This document shows positions 10,663 through 20,482 of a stretch of 64,000 bases of DNA, in pieces. Within the stretch, counting starts at the first letter, position 1; the number at the start of each line of letters is the position of its first letter. Made by a program: the position numbers and the translations under genes. The stretch lies in the NCBI RefSeq assembly GCF_000503055.1, contig NZ_AYVY01000003.1:211265-275264 (forward strand), given 5' to 3'. The notes below the pieces were generated by a model. That model was given only the letters and a program-made list of their open reading frames with translations. It did not search any database and was not told the DNA's origin. Source of the stretch: Mesorhizobium sp. LSHC420B00 (GTDB taxonomy: Bacteria > Pseudomonadota > Alphaproteobacteria > Rhizobiales > Rhizobiaceae).

Positions 10663-10968
10663 ATGATGAAAATTCTCTCTGCATTCCTACTTGCTATCGG
10701 CCTGGCCACATCTGCCATGGCACAATCGATGGGCTCCGGGACCGGTAGCGCCGATGGCAATACCGGCGTCAACACAGGCACTTCCGGCGGCAACATCGGG
10801 ACCGGCAGCGCAACTACCCCGAACACGATCGATCCGAACGCAACGAACGCCACCACGCCGCAGACAAACGGTATGGAGGACCGCTGCAAGGATACGGCGG
10901 GCAGCGATACCGACAACAATACCCCCAGCGGCGCCATGACGTCGGATATGCAGAACTGCAACAAGTAA
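10663..10968 (+). CDS. small secreted Gly/Thr/Asn-rich protein
   Basis: The product has 101 residues and starts at ATG 10663, or at the adjacent ATG 10666, behind a GGAGAC ribosome site. An in-frame extension upstream to 10561 has no good site. Residues 1-20 form a clear Sec signal peptide ending SAMAQ. The mature part is low in complexity (Gly, Ser, Thr, Asn, Asp), with two cysteines near the C-terminus (DRCKD and MQNCNK) that could form a disulphide. I do not recognise a named family. It looks like the short exported proteins common in mesorhizobia. It is divergent from the giant kinase gene, and 282 bases separate the two starts. Confidence 0.7.
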   Translation: MMKILSAFLLAIGLATSAMAQSMGSGTGSADGNTGVNTGTSGGNIGTGSATTPNTIDPNATNATTPQTNGMEDRCKDTAGSDTDNNTPSGAMTSDMQNCNK

Positions 10969-11660
10969 CGGAGTTTTGCTCAGCGGTCATTTCAGCCCGC
11001 TGCCTGGTTCAGACCCGGCGCTCGCGGTTCAAACCACAGCCAGAAAAATGCACTGACCGGGCACGGGCTCACTACTTTTGGACCGGCGAGCCCAAGCCGG
11101 GCGGCCGACTACACTAGTCTCAGCTAGGTTCCGCGATAGGCGGCGGGCAGCCCGGTAGCGCAAAGAGTGGGGGAGTCATTTCCAAGCAGTTATATGCGAC
11201 GATGGCTTAGTCCAATTTAATGGACGATTTCGGTTAAGCGCTGCAACTGATAAAACAGTTAGGAAACAGTTGGCACTCTCGCTGAAAACAGCGGCGGAAC
11301 AGTGTCCGATGCGCACTGAAAACAGTGAAGGAACAGCGACCCGGGCAAGGGAATTTCATGCCTGAAAACAGACCGGAAACAGACGGGACGCGACCCTGGA
11401 TTCTGGCGCACTATGTCCAGACTCCAATAGCGCGCGACGAATGGGATTCGCGACCAGTACGCGCGCCAGGGGGAGTTAGCTCAAAGAACCTGTATTAGGT
11501 GGCAGTTAGATAGTGTCTCAGTTTGAAATTTTGCCGCACGCCGCTCGCCTGTCGCACCGCGCACGGCGCACGACCGGCCGAACCAAAGAAGAGGCGCGCT
11601 CCCTTGTTTCGCGCCGTATCCCCATCTAGCCTGCACTACTTTCAGTTGTGGGGATCGGGT
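10969..11660 (+). other. 692-bp intergenic stretch carrying iteron-like repeats
   Basis: No credible gene is visible on either strand: no frame of useful length has a ribosome site. The notable content is a cluster of four degenerate repeats between 11247 and 11386. The rest is not obviously structured. The start of the downstream lipoprotein gene is taken at 11661, not at the in-frame ATG at 11523, because the lipoprotein signal begins at 11661. Confidence 0.6.
11247..11386 (+). repeat. cluster of four degenerate direct repeats, CTGAAAACAG-N4/5-GGAACAG
   Basis: Four copies of a two-part motif occur at 11247 (CTGATAAAACAG then GGAAACAG), 11282, 11316 (CTGAAAACAG then GGAACAG) and 11362 (CTGAAAACAG then GGAAACAG). 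Start-to-start spacings are 35, 34 and 46 bases. Each copy contains the short word AACAG twice, about 15 bases apart. The spacing is too irregular and the copies too short for CRISPR. They resemble iterons or regulator binding sites, but nothing in the sequence identifies the binding partner. Confidence 0.6.
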
Positions 11661-12083
11661 ATGAAACAGAATCAGGTTGGCACTCGGCGATCATTCGCAG
11701 GCAACGCATTGGCCATCGGGCTTTTGATGTCGAGCATATCTCTGGCAGGGTGCACTACAGTTTCGACTAGCGGCGCGGATGGATGGCTTACGAAGCGAAC
11801 TGCTTACGGGGTTTCCGACGCAATGGCTAAGAAGGGCATGATGCCCGTAGCCGTCGACTGCCGGTTCGATAGAACAGATCCGGACAATGCGGCCTTTGGA
11901 TCCAAGGTTACGTGGAAACCTGCCCCACCAAACTTCCTCTGGCAGTGGCATGTCGGCTATCCCGATTACGTTGCGACGAAGGAAGCTAGATCACGCGCAA
12001 TGGGCCTCCATCGCGTGTTTTCGAAAAGGGTTCGTGATCAGGCAACAGGTCAAGTGGTTCAGTGTTCGATCTGGACGAATTGA
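11661..12083 (+). CDS. hypothetical outer-membrane lipoprotein
   Basis: The product has 140 residues from ATG 11661. A positively charged N-region and a hydrophobic segment end in the lipobox LAGC (residues about 27-30), so it should be acylated at the Cys. The mature domain contains SDAMAKKGM, a DCRFD segment and a Trp-rich stretch (WQWHVGYPDY), and ends VVQCSIWTN with a late cysteine. I do not recognise the family. The low-density surroundings, with repeats and tiny membrane proteins, suggest an accessory locus. Nothing points to co-transcription with its neighbours. Confidence 0.7.
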   Translation: MKQNQVGTRRSFAGNALAIGLLMSSISLAGCTTVSTSGADGWLTKRTAYGVSDAMAKKGMMPVAVDCRFDRTDPDNAAFGSKVTWKPAPPNFLWQWHVGYPDYVATKEARSRAMGLHRVFSKRVRDQATGQVVQCSIWTN

Positions 12084-12185
12084 AGCCGCTCGGCCTCGGC
12101 CCAAAAGGGAATCGATTCCGGCTTGGGGGTGACTACCGATAAACGCGATTATCGCTGGCGTCCGTCACAGCTGAAGAGGGAACCG

Positions 12186-12257
12186 ATGGCAGAAGCTCAG
12201 CACATCACGAAGATCGTCGACGGCGTGGCAGCCTACGACTCGGAGAAAGCGAAATGA
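12186..12257 (+). CDS. possible 23-residue leader ORF coupled to the next gene
   Basis: A short frame, MAEAQHITKIVDGV..., begins at ATG 12186. It ends in a TGA that overlaps the next gene's start by four bases (ATGA, 12254-12257). The same frame is open back to a GTG at 12129, which would give 42 residues. The stop/start overlap suggests translational coupling to the small membrane protein downstream. The ribosome site is modest (GAAGAGGGAACC). It is too short to be sure that it is translated. Confidence 0.35.
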   Translation: MAEAQHITKIVDGVAAYDSEKAK

Positions 12258-12451
12258 GCCACCAAGCTGCAATAATGCGAGCACTTCTCGTTGGCATCCC
12301 TTTCCTGATTCTTATGGCGTTTCTGCTTTGGATGGCAAACCGCTCAAGGATCGTCATGGCAAACGCCGCGAAAGAGATCGCCAAAGAAATTCGGGAAAAT
12401 ACGGCAGCGGTGAAGGCTCTTAGCGAGCGTATCGACAAAATGAAGCGTTAG
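12254..12451 (+). CDS. small single-helix membrane protein
   Basis: The product has 65 residues. An N-terminal hydrophobic helix (about residues 9-27) is followed by a charged amphipathic tail (AKEIAKEIRENTAAVKALSERIDKMKR) that could form a short coiled coil. A GGAGA ribosome site sits 8-10 bases upstream. The arrangement (one helix, then a coiled tail) is the same as in the 67-residue protein encoded convergently at 12583-12786, and the helices share a P-x-L-I-x-x-A-x-x-L-W spacing, so the two may be distant paralogues. Function is unknown. Confidence 0.6.
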   Translation: MSHQAAIMRALLVGIPFLILMAFLLWMANRSRIVMANAAKEIAKEIRENTAAVKALSERIDKMKR

Positions 12452-12549
12452 TCCAAAAGACCGATTTTCATGTGGCGATACCGGGCGCCGTCGAGCCACC
12501 GCATCCAATTGGCCGGTATAATTAGCGGTATCCCGGTCGACCGCTGCAG

Positions 12550-12572
12550 CTGAAAACAGTTGGGGAACAGTA
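12550..12572 (+). repeat. isolated fifth copy of the CTGAAAACAG/GGAACAG motif
   Basis: This copy (CTGAAAACAGTTGGGGAACAG) lies just past the 3' end of the small membrane protein gene at 12583. It is preceded by CGCTGCAG, and the first copy at 11247 is preceded by GCGCTGCAA. Similarity therefore extends upstream of the core, which argues that the copies are related by descent and are not chance AACAG words. Confidence 0.5.
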
Positions 12573-12582
12573 GCTTCGGACC

Positions 12583-12786
12583 TCAGTCTTGGCTCGGCTT
12601 ACCAGACATGCGGTTGTCGATATCAGTCAGCTTGGCCAAGATGCCTTCTTGCGCCTGCACCATCGCTTGCTGAACATGGATGAGTTTGAACGTGAGCCAG
12701 ATAGAAACCCAAAGGCTTGCTGCGAGATAAATCAGCATCGGCATCCAGGAGATGAAGATCCCGAGCAGCGAGTTTTCCGATTCCAT
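12583..12786 (-). CDS. small single-helix membrane protein
   Basis: The product has 67 residues from ATG 12786, directly behind GGGGGCAAT; an in-frame extension upstream to 12837 lacks support. A hydrophobic helix spans about residues 8-32 (ISWMPMLIYLAASLWVSIW). A polar amphipathic tail (VQAQEGILAKLTDIDNRMS) follows. No catalytic motif is present. It is convergent with the similar 65-residue protein at 12254-12451. It may be an accessory or regulatory peptide of a membrane complex, but this is a guess from its shape only. Confidence 0.6.
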   Translation of the reverse strand: MESENSLLGIFISWMPMLIYLAASLWVSIWLTFKLIHVQQAMVQAQEGILAKLTDIDNRMSGKPSQD

Positions 12787-13007
12787 ATTGCCCCCACATA
12801 CGATGTTGCCGCGATATCCTTGCCGCCGGGCGTGCATGAACGCAAGCTACTGGCGCCAAGATCGATATCTTGTCCACCGCTGTCAGGCATTGCTGCTTCG
12901 GACCTGAAAAATGTTTTGTGCGGTGCGCTGGCGGTGCCCCGGACCTTTCCAAGGCAAGGGCCCCTGAGGGGGTGGAAACTAATTTTCTGAAAACGTGAAA
13001 GAACTTT

Positions 13008-13083
<76 letters not shown>

Positions 13084-13245
13084 ACTCCGGCAGTTCGCCG
13101 GCGCCGTTTCCGGCGAAGAGATCCGGCGCGGGTTGAGACCGCGTCGTTAGTGCAGGCGGCTTCTAACCCCGCCTTCAGTCAATATCAAGCCTTCAAGAAC
13201 CGCTTTTTCTAGGCAGCGCCGCGAAAGCCGGCGAATGCGGTTCGC

Positions 13246-13635
13246 TCAGACTTCGTCGTCGTCTTCGCCGACGCCGATCATGTCGGCAACGTCGTCGTCT
13301 TCTTCCTCCTCGTCGGCAAGGAACGCGTCATCCTCGTCATCGCCAAGGTCAACGTCGTCCTCGTCATCGCCGAGATCGGGAAGCTCGTCGGCCTTCGCGT
13401 CCTCGTCCGCCTCTTCGAGAGAGACGACCTCGACGCCCTCTTCCTCCTCGGCGTCCACTTCCTTCTCGGCAACTTCCTCTTCCTCCTCGAGGGCGGCTAT
13501 CTTGCCTTCCTCGAAATAGGAGCGCGGATAGCTCTTGCCCGTGTAAGGCGAGACGATCGGGTCCTTGTTCAAGTCATAGAATTTTCGACCCGTCTCCGGG
13601 TCGATGCGTTTGGTGCCAAGTTCGGGTTTTGCCAC
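13246..13635 (-). CDS. TIGR02300 family protein (FYDLN acid domain)
   Basis: The 129-residue product has a conserved N-terminal third (GTKRIDPETGRKFYDLNKDP, then PYTGKSYPRSYF) that defines the FYDLN acid family of alphaproteobacteria. The rest is a highly acidic, low-complexity tail of Glu and Asp runs. The biochemical role is not known. The acidic tail could bind basic proteins or metal ions. It is divergent from aroA across about 190 bases, the arrangement usual in Rhizobiales. Confidence 0.93.
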   Translation of the reverse strand: MAKPELGTKRIDPETGRKFYDLNKDPIVSPYTGKSYPRSYFEEGKIAALEEEEEVAEKEVDAEEEEGVEVVSLEEADEDAKADELPDLGDDEDDVDLGDDEDDAFLADEEEEDDDVADMIGVGEDDDEV

Positions 13636-13751
13636 AGCAAGCCTCGTCGATGAAAGTTTGGTCCCCTTAACCAGAGTTTACGGCGCTGTCAAAGCGAAAA
13701 GCCGGCGTCCCAAAAAGCTTGAATTCGAAGGCCTTCGTACCAAGGGGATGA

Positions 13752-15493
<1,742 letters not shown>

Positions 15494-16144
15494 ATGACGA
15501 CAGGCTTCACCATCGCCATCGACGGCCCTGCAGGCGCTGGAAAGGGCACCCTTGCCCGACGGCTCGCCGATCACTACCGGCTAAACCTGCTCGACACCGG
15601 CCTCACCTATCGCGCGGTGGCGCATTCGCTGCTCCGGCTCGGCCTGCCGCTCGACAATGTCTCGGCCGCTGAGACCGCGGCTCGTCAGGTCGATCTGGCA
15701 AAGCTCGACCGCGCCGTGCTTTCGGCACACGCCGTCGGAGAGGCTGCCTCGAAAGTGGCTGTCATCCCGTCGGTGCGGCGCATCCTGGTCGACAAGCAGC
15801 GCGACTTTGCAAAAACCCCGCCGGGCGCGGTGCTCGACGGCCGCGACATCGGCACTGTCGTCTGTCCCGATGCCGACGTAAAACTCTATGTCACGGCCAG
15901 TGCCGAGGTGCGGGCAAAGCGGCGGCTGGACGAAATCGAGAGCATCGGCGGCACTGCCAATTTCGATGAAATCCTTGCCGATATCGTGCGTCGCGACGAG
16001 CGCGACATGGGCCGCATGGACTCGCCCTTGAAACCGGCAGCCGATGCGCACTTGCTCGACACGTCGGAAATGGCTATAGAAGCCGCGTTTCTGGCAGCTC
16101 GGGCGATCATCGATGACGTCCTGGCCAAGAGAAACGAAGCCTGA
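15494..16144 (+). CDS. cmk: cytidylate kinase (CMP/dCMP kinase)
   Basis: Cmk phosphorylates CMP and dCMP with ATP to supply nucleotide pools. The product has 216 residues from ATG 15494 (GAGG eight bases upstream). The P-loop is GPAGAGKGT near residues 10-18. A substrate motif [10 protein letters not shown], the DGRDIGTVV segment and the RRDERDMGR lid follow. The length and the start [12 protein letters not shown] match the usual rhizobial protein. The 103 codons upstream are open in the same frame, so a longer product of 319 residues is also possible. The gene lies between aroA and rpsA, the standard order. Confidence 0.95.
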   Translation: MTTGFTIAIDGPAGAGKGTLARRLADHYRLNLLDTGLTYRAVAHSLLRLGLPLDNVSAAETAARQVDLAKLDRAVLSAHAVGEAASKVAVIPSVRRILVDKQRDFAKTPPGAVLDGRDIGTVVCPDADVKLYVTASAEVRAKRRLDEIESIGGTANFDEILADIVRRDERDMGRMDSPLKPAADAHLLDTSEMAIEAAFLAARAIIDDVLAKRNEA

Positions 16145-16348
16145 GCCGGGTTTTCCTGCCGCCGCCCATTGCCGGCGACAAAAAGAATTCCCATATCGGG
16201 CATGAACCAGCCTGCCAGCATTCTTCATGCGCCGGAATTGCCGCCCAAAGGCGGCCAGGGCTTTTTGCCCGGAACGCCGGCAGGCCAACGCAACGCTAAC
16301 CCACGGCGCCCGCCCCGCGACAGATTGCGGGGCATTCCAGGAGAAACT

Positions 16349-18046
16349 ATGTCAGTTGCAAATCCCACTCGCGATGATTTCGCGAGCCTGCTCGAAGAAT
16401 CATTTTCCGCCGGCCATTCCGGCGAAGGCCAGGTCGTCAAGGGCATCATCACCGCCATTGAGAAGGACATGGCCATCATCGACGTCGGCCTCAAGGTCGA
16501 AGGCCGCGTGCCGCTGAAGGAATTCGGCGTCAAGGGTAAGGACACGACGCTCAAGGTCGGCGACACGGTCGAGGTCTATGTCGAGCGTATCGAGAACGCG
16601 CTTGGCGAAGCCATGCTGTCGCGTGAAAAGGCCCGCCGCGAAGAGAGCTGGGTCCGTCTCGAAGAGAAGTTCACCAAGGGCGAACGCGTCGAAGGCGTCA
16701 TCTTCAACCAGGTCAAGGGCGGCTTCACCGTCGACCTCGACGGTGCCGTGGCTTTCCTGCCGCGCAGCCAGGTCGATATCCGCCCGATCCGCGACGTCTC
16801 GCCGCTGATGCACAACCCGCAGCCCTTCGAGATCCTCAAGATGGATCGCCGCCGCGGCAACATCGTGGTGTCGCGCCGCACCGTACTCGAGGAAAGCCGC
16901 GCCGAACAGCGTTCGGAAATCGTGCAGAACCTCGAAGAAGGCCAGGTGGTCGAAGGCGTCGTCAAGAACATCACCGACTATGGTGCGTTCGTCGACCTCG
17001 GCGGCATCGACGGCCTGCTGCACGTCACCGACATGGCATGGCGCCGCGTCAACCATCCGACCGAAATCCTCAATATCGGCCAGACGGTCAAGGTGCAGAT
17101 CATCCGCATCAACCAGGAAACCCACCGCATCTCGCTCGGCATGAAGCAGCTCGAGAGCGATCCGTGGTCCGAGATCGGCACCAAGTTCCCGATCGGCAAG
17201 AAGATCAAGGGTACCGTTACCAACATCACCGACTACGGCGCATTCGTCGAGCTGGAGCCGGGCATCGAAGGCCTCATCCACGTTTCGGAAATGTCGTGGA
17301 CCAAGAAGAACGTGCATCCCGGCAAGATCCTGTCGACGACGCAGGAAGTCGACGTGGTGGTGCTCGAAGTCGATCCGGCCAAGCGCCGCATCTCGCTCGG
17401 CCTCAAGCAAACGCTGGAGAACCCGTGGGAGGCCTTCGCGCGCAGCCATCCGGTCGGCAGCCAGGTTGAGGGCGAGGTCAAGAACAAGACCGAGTTCGGC
17501 CTGTTCATCGGCCTCGAAGGCGATGTCGACGGCATGGTCCACCTTTCCGACCTCGACTGGACCCGTCCGGGCGAGCAGGTGATCGAGGAGTACAATCGCG
17601 GCGACATGGTCAAGGCGCAGGTGCTCGACGTCGACATCGACAAGGAGCGCATCTCGCTCGGCATCAAGCAGCTGGCCAAGGACACGGTCGGCGAAGCGGC
17701 GACGTCAGGCGAACTGCGCAAGAACGCAGTCGTCACCTGCGAGGTTATCGGCGTGAAGGATGGCGGTCTGGAAGTGCGGCTGGTCGACAGCGGCATCGAG
17801 ACCTTCATCAAGCGCTCCGACCTCAGCCGTGACCGCGACGAGCAGCGCCCCGAGCGCTTCACTGTCGGCCAGAAGGTCGACGCCCGCGTCATCGCCTTCG
17901 ACAAGAAGACCCGCAAGCTGCAGGTCTCGATCAAGGCGCTGGAAATCGCCGAAGAGAAGGAAGCGGTCGCCCAGTACGGTTCGACTGACTCCGGCGCTTC
18001 GCTGGGCGACATCCTGGGTGCCGCGCTGAAGAAGCAGGGCAGCTAA
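16349..18046 (+). CDS. rpsA: 30S ribosomal protein S1
   Basis: This is a 565-residue S1 protein built from six tandem S1 (OB-fold) RNA-binding domains, which help load mRNA onto the 30S subunit. Domain landmarks include GIITAIEKDMAIIDVG, GVIFNQVKGGFTVDLDG, GVVKNITDYGAFVDLGG, GTVTNITDYGAFVELEPG and GEVKNKTEFGLFIGLEG. The start at 16349 follows CCAGGAGAAACT; a frame open upstream to 16169 is non-coding leader. It lies 204 bases after cmk, the usual gene order, and ends at a strong terminator. Confidence 0.98.
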   Translation: MSVANPTRDDFASLLEESFSAGHSGEGQVVKGIITAIEKDMAIIDVGLKVEGRVPLKEFGVKGKDTTLKVGDTVEVYVERIENALGEAMLSREKARREESWVRLEEKFTKGERVEGVIFNQVKGGFTVDLDGAVAFLPRSQVDIRPIRDVSPLMHNPQPFEILKMDRRRGNIVVSRRTVLEESRAEQRSEIVQNLEEGQVVEGVVKNITDYGAFVDLGGIDGLLHVTDMAWRRVNHPTEILNIGQTVKVQIIRINQETHRISLGMKQLESDPWSEIGTKFPIGKKIKGTVTNITDYGAFVELEPGIEGLIHVSEMSWTKKNVHPGKILSTTQEVDVVVLEVDPAKRRISLGLKQTLENPWEAFARSHPVGSQVEGEVKNKTEFGLFIGLEGDVDGMVHLSDLDWTRPGEQVIEEYNRGDMVKAQVLDVDIDKERISLGIKQLAKDTVGEAATSGELRKNAVVTCEVIGVKDGGLEVRLVDSGIETFIKRSDLSRDRDEQRPERFTVGQKVDARVIAFDKKTRKLQVSIKALEIAEEKEAVAQYGSTDSGASLGDILGAALKKQGS

Positions 18047-18082
18047 GCCAACACTGCGCCTCGCGCAGGTTGTAAACGAAAC

Positions 18083-18120
18083 AAAAAGCCCCGCCGGAGC
18101 GATCCGGCGGGGCCTTTTTT
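18083..18120 (+). terminator. Rho-independent terminator after rpsA
   Basis: A perfect 11-bp GC-rich stem pairs GCCCCGCCGGA (18088-18098) with TCCGGCGGGGC (18103-18113) around a GCGA tetraloop, followed by six T residues. The left flank has a run of A, so it may also stop transcription from the convergent SDR gene. Confidence 0.93.
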
Positions 18121-18136
18121 GCACCCGACCTGAATT

Positions 18137-18844
18137 TCAGGCCCTGCCGTAAAGCGGCACCAGCGTGCCGCTCATCGCCAGATTGGCCGGCGAAGCGAGG
18201 TAGGCAATGGCCTCCGCGGCTGCTTCCAAGCTGACCCATTTGCTGAAATCGGCGCCCGGCATGTCAGCCCGGGTGGCCGGCGTGTCTAGGGTCGAGGGCG
18301 CCACGGCGTTGACCAGTATGCCCTTGCCCTTCAGCTCTTCGGCCATCGCCACGGTCATCGCGGCGACCGCCGCCTTGGCGGCAGCGTAAGCCACCTTGCC
18401 GGAGCCGCGCCGCGGATCGAGCCCGGCTCGCGCGGTGACATTGACGATGCGGCCCGATACGGAAGATTCCAGCATCGAGCGTATCGCCGCGCGGCAGCAC
18501 AGGAAGGTGGTGCGGGCGTTGGTGTCCATCATCTCGGCAAAGGAGGCGGGCTCGATCTTCTCGACCGGTGCGGCGGTGAAGCCGCCGGCCAGATGCACCG
18601 ATGCCCACAAATCCGGAACGCTAGCATAGAAGGCATCGACCTTGGCAGCGTCGGCGAGGTCGACATTGTGCGCCAGCCTGACGCGGTCATGTGCCGGGAA
18701 GGGAAAATGGGCAGGCGCGGCAGCGTGGGCATTGGGCACATGGCAAATCGCGCCCTGCTCCAGCAGTTTCCCTACGACCGCGCCGCCAAGCGCCCCGGTG
18801 CCGCCGGTCACCACGATATGTCTGCCGTCCAGTGTTTCCGTCAT
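18137..18844 (-). CDS. short-chain dehydrogenase/reductase (SDR)
   Basis: This is a 235-residue classical SDR. The cofactor motif TGGTGALGG is near residues 13-21. A catalytic YAAAK signature lies in the segment GKVAYAAAKAA, with a preceding IVNVTARAG strand, and the C-terminus carries substrate-loop features (PSTLDTPATRADMP). The start at 18844 follows GGAGCGG. It is 57 bases downstream of the ThDP enzyme gene on the same strand, so the two are probably co-transcribed. It could handle the aldehyde produced by that decarboxylase, but this is inferred only from position. Confidence 0.85.
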   Translation of the reverse strand: MTETLDGRHIVVTGGTGALGGAVVGKLLEQGAICHVPNAHAAAPAHFPFPAHDRVRLAHNVDLADAAKVDAFYASVPDLWASVHLAGGFTAAPVEKIEPASFAEMMDTNARTTFLCCRAAIRSMLESSVSGRIVNVTARAGLDPRRGSGKVAYAAAKAAVAAMTVAMAEELKGKGILVNAVAPSTLDTPATRADMPGADFSKWVSLEAAAEAIAYLASPANLAMSGTLVPLYGRA

Positions 18845-18901
18845 ATTCGACCGCTCCGTCGTTGCGCGCCGCCGATGCGGAAGGTCGCGCCTTTCGCGCA
18901 A

Positions 18902-20482
18902 TCACTCAACCGAAATCTCGATGACGTAGGGTCGTCCCGCCGCCCGCGCGCGCCGTAGCGCGTCCGCCAAGCCGCCGGCGCCGGAAATCCGCTCGGCGGC
19001 AATGCCATAGGCTTCGGCCAATTTGCAGAAATCCGGCGGTGCCGGGGAGACGCCGACCGGCTCGACGCCGACATCGAGCATCGAGGTTTCGATCTCGCGG
19101 TAGCCGCGATTGTTCCAGACGGCGAAGATCACCGGCGCCGCCGCGTCGAGCGCGGCGCCCAGTTCCGGCAGGGTGAACTGGAAGCCGCCGTCGCCGGTGA
19201 GACAAACGACCGGCGCCTCAGGCCTGGCAAGGGCAGCACCGATCGCCGCCGGCGGGCCATAGCCGAGCGCGCCGAAGCCGGTAGCGGCGTTGAACCAGCC
19301 GCCCGGCCGGTCGTGATCGTAATAGAGGTTGGCGGCGTAGACCGGCTGGGTCGAATCGCCGACGATGATCGAGCCAGGCAGCGCATCACGGATCGTCTCG
19401 ACGGCGCGCAATTGCGCCTGCATAGCTGGGCCAATCTCGGCAAAGGCCGCTTGCCGCGTCGCGGCCGCGCGAGCGGCGCCGTCGCCTGATTGCGCCTGGC
19501 CCATGCCGAGTTCGGCATGCAGCGCCTCGAGCGCTGCGCCACAATCGGCCTGGATCGAAATCCGGGCCGGCCGCCTGGTAAGTTGGTCGGCGCCGATGTC
19601 GATGCGGATCAGATTGGCGGGCAGGACAAAACCGCCGTCGCCATAGCCGTCATAATCGGTCGGACCGAATTCGGTACCGGCGGCGATGACCAGGTCGGCA
19701 TCGGCCATCAGCGCACGCACCGCCTTCAGGCTGGGGCTGGCCGGCACGCCAAGCGGATGGCGATAGAGCAGGCCGCGCGCATTGGCGGTCTGGACGACCG
19801 GCGCTCCCAACCTCTCGGCCAGGCGCTGCAACGGCGCTTCGGCAGCTTTGGCGCCGCCGCCGGCCAGGATAAGCGGCCGGCGGGCGGCAGCGCAAAGCCT
19901 GGCTGCCTCAGCGATCACCGCGGCGCCCGGCTCGGGCGGGGCCGAATTCCGCAGCAGCGCCACGATGCCGGTGGCGGGCATGGTCATGACATCGGTCGGG
20001 ATCTCGATATGCACTGGCCCCGGACGCGAGGATGAAAAAAGTGCAAAAGCGCGGGCGAGCACGCCGGGCAATTCGCCGGCCTCGGTGACACGGTGCGAAA
20101 ACAGCGCCACCTTCTCCATCATGCCGCGCTGGTCCGGCAGTTCATGCAGATGGCCAAGGCCCTTGCCCAGCGTCGGCGTGGCGTTGACGCCCGAGATTAC
20201 CAGCATCGGCACCGAATCGGCGCGCGCCTGGCCCATGGCGGTGATGGTGTTGGTCAGCCCCGGCCCGGTGATGACGAAGGCGACACCCGGCTTGCCGCTG
20301 GCGCGCGCATAGCCGTCAGCCATGAAGCCGGCGCCCTGCTCGTGGCGCGGCGTGACGTGACGGATCTTCGACCGCGCAAGCCCGCGGTAGAGCTCGACCG
20401 TGTGCACGCCGGGAATGCCGAAGACGGTGTCGACGCCGTGCGCTTCCAGCAAGGTGATGAGCGCTTCGCCGATCGTCGTCAT
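18902..20482 (-). CDS. thiamine diphosphate decarboxylase, 5-guanidino-2-oxopentanoate decarboxylase-like
   Basis: This is a 526-residue acetolactate-synthase-fold enzyme. The N-terminal PYR domain carries the catalytic Glu48 in PRHEQGAGFMADGYAR, and the C-terminal PP domain has the GDGG...NNRGY ThDP/Mg motif. The start sequence (GVDTVFGIPGVHTVELYRG) resembles the AruI family, which decarboxylates 2-ketoarginine to 4-guanidinobutyraldehyde in the arginine transaminase pathway. The ATG at 20482 overlaps the stop of the upstream amidinohydrolase gene by four bases, so the two are coupled, which supports an arginine-type substrate. No arginine transaminase or aldehyde dehydrogenase is adjacent. 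Acetolactate synthase or another 2-oxoacid decarboxylase remains possible. Confidence 0.8.
   Translation of the reverse strand: MTTIGEALITLLEAHGVDTVFGIPGVHTVELYRGLARSKIRHVTPRHEQGAGFMADGYARASGKPGVAFVITGPGLTNTITAMGQARADSVPMLVISGVNATPTLGKGLGHLHELPDQRGMMEKVALFSHRVTEAGELPGVLARAFALFSSSRPGPVHIEIPTDVMTMPATGIVALLRNSAPPEPGAAVIAEAARLCAAARRPLILAGGGAKAAEAPLQRLAERLGAPVVQTANARGLLYRHPLGVPASPSLKAVRALMADADLVIAAGTEFGPTDYDGYGDGGFVLPANLIRIDIGADQLTRRPARISIQADCGAALEALHAELGMGQAQSGDGAARAAATRQAAFAEIGPAMQAQLRAVETIRDALPGSIIVGDSTQPVYAANLYYDHDRPGGWFNAATGFGALGYGPPAAIGAALARPEAPVVCLTGDGGFQFTLPELGAALDAAAPVIFAVWNNRGYREIETSMLDVGVEPVGVSPAPPDFCKLAEAYGIAAERISGAGGLADALRRARAAGRPYVIEISVE

Noticed and set aside
11247..11386. Possible CRISPR array
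   Set aside because: Repeats are short and degenerate, the spacings differ (35, 34, 46) with no proper spacers, and no cas gene is near.
11523..11660. 46-residue N-terminal extension of the lipoprotein
   Set aside because: The lipoprotein signal begins at 11661; the extension would bury it and is rich in Arg and Pro without family-like sequence.
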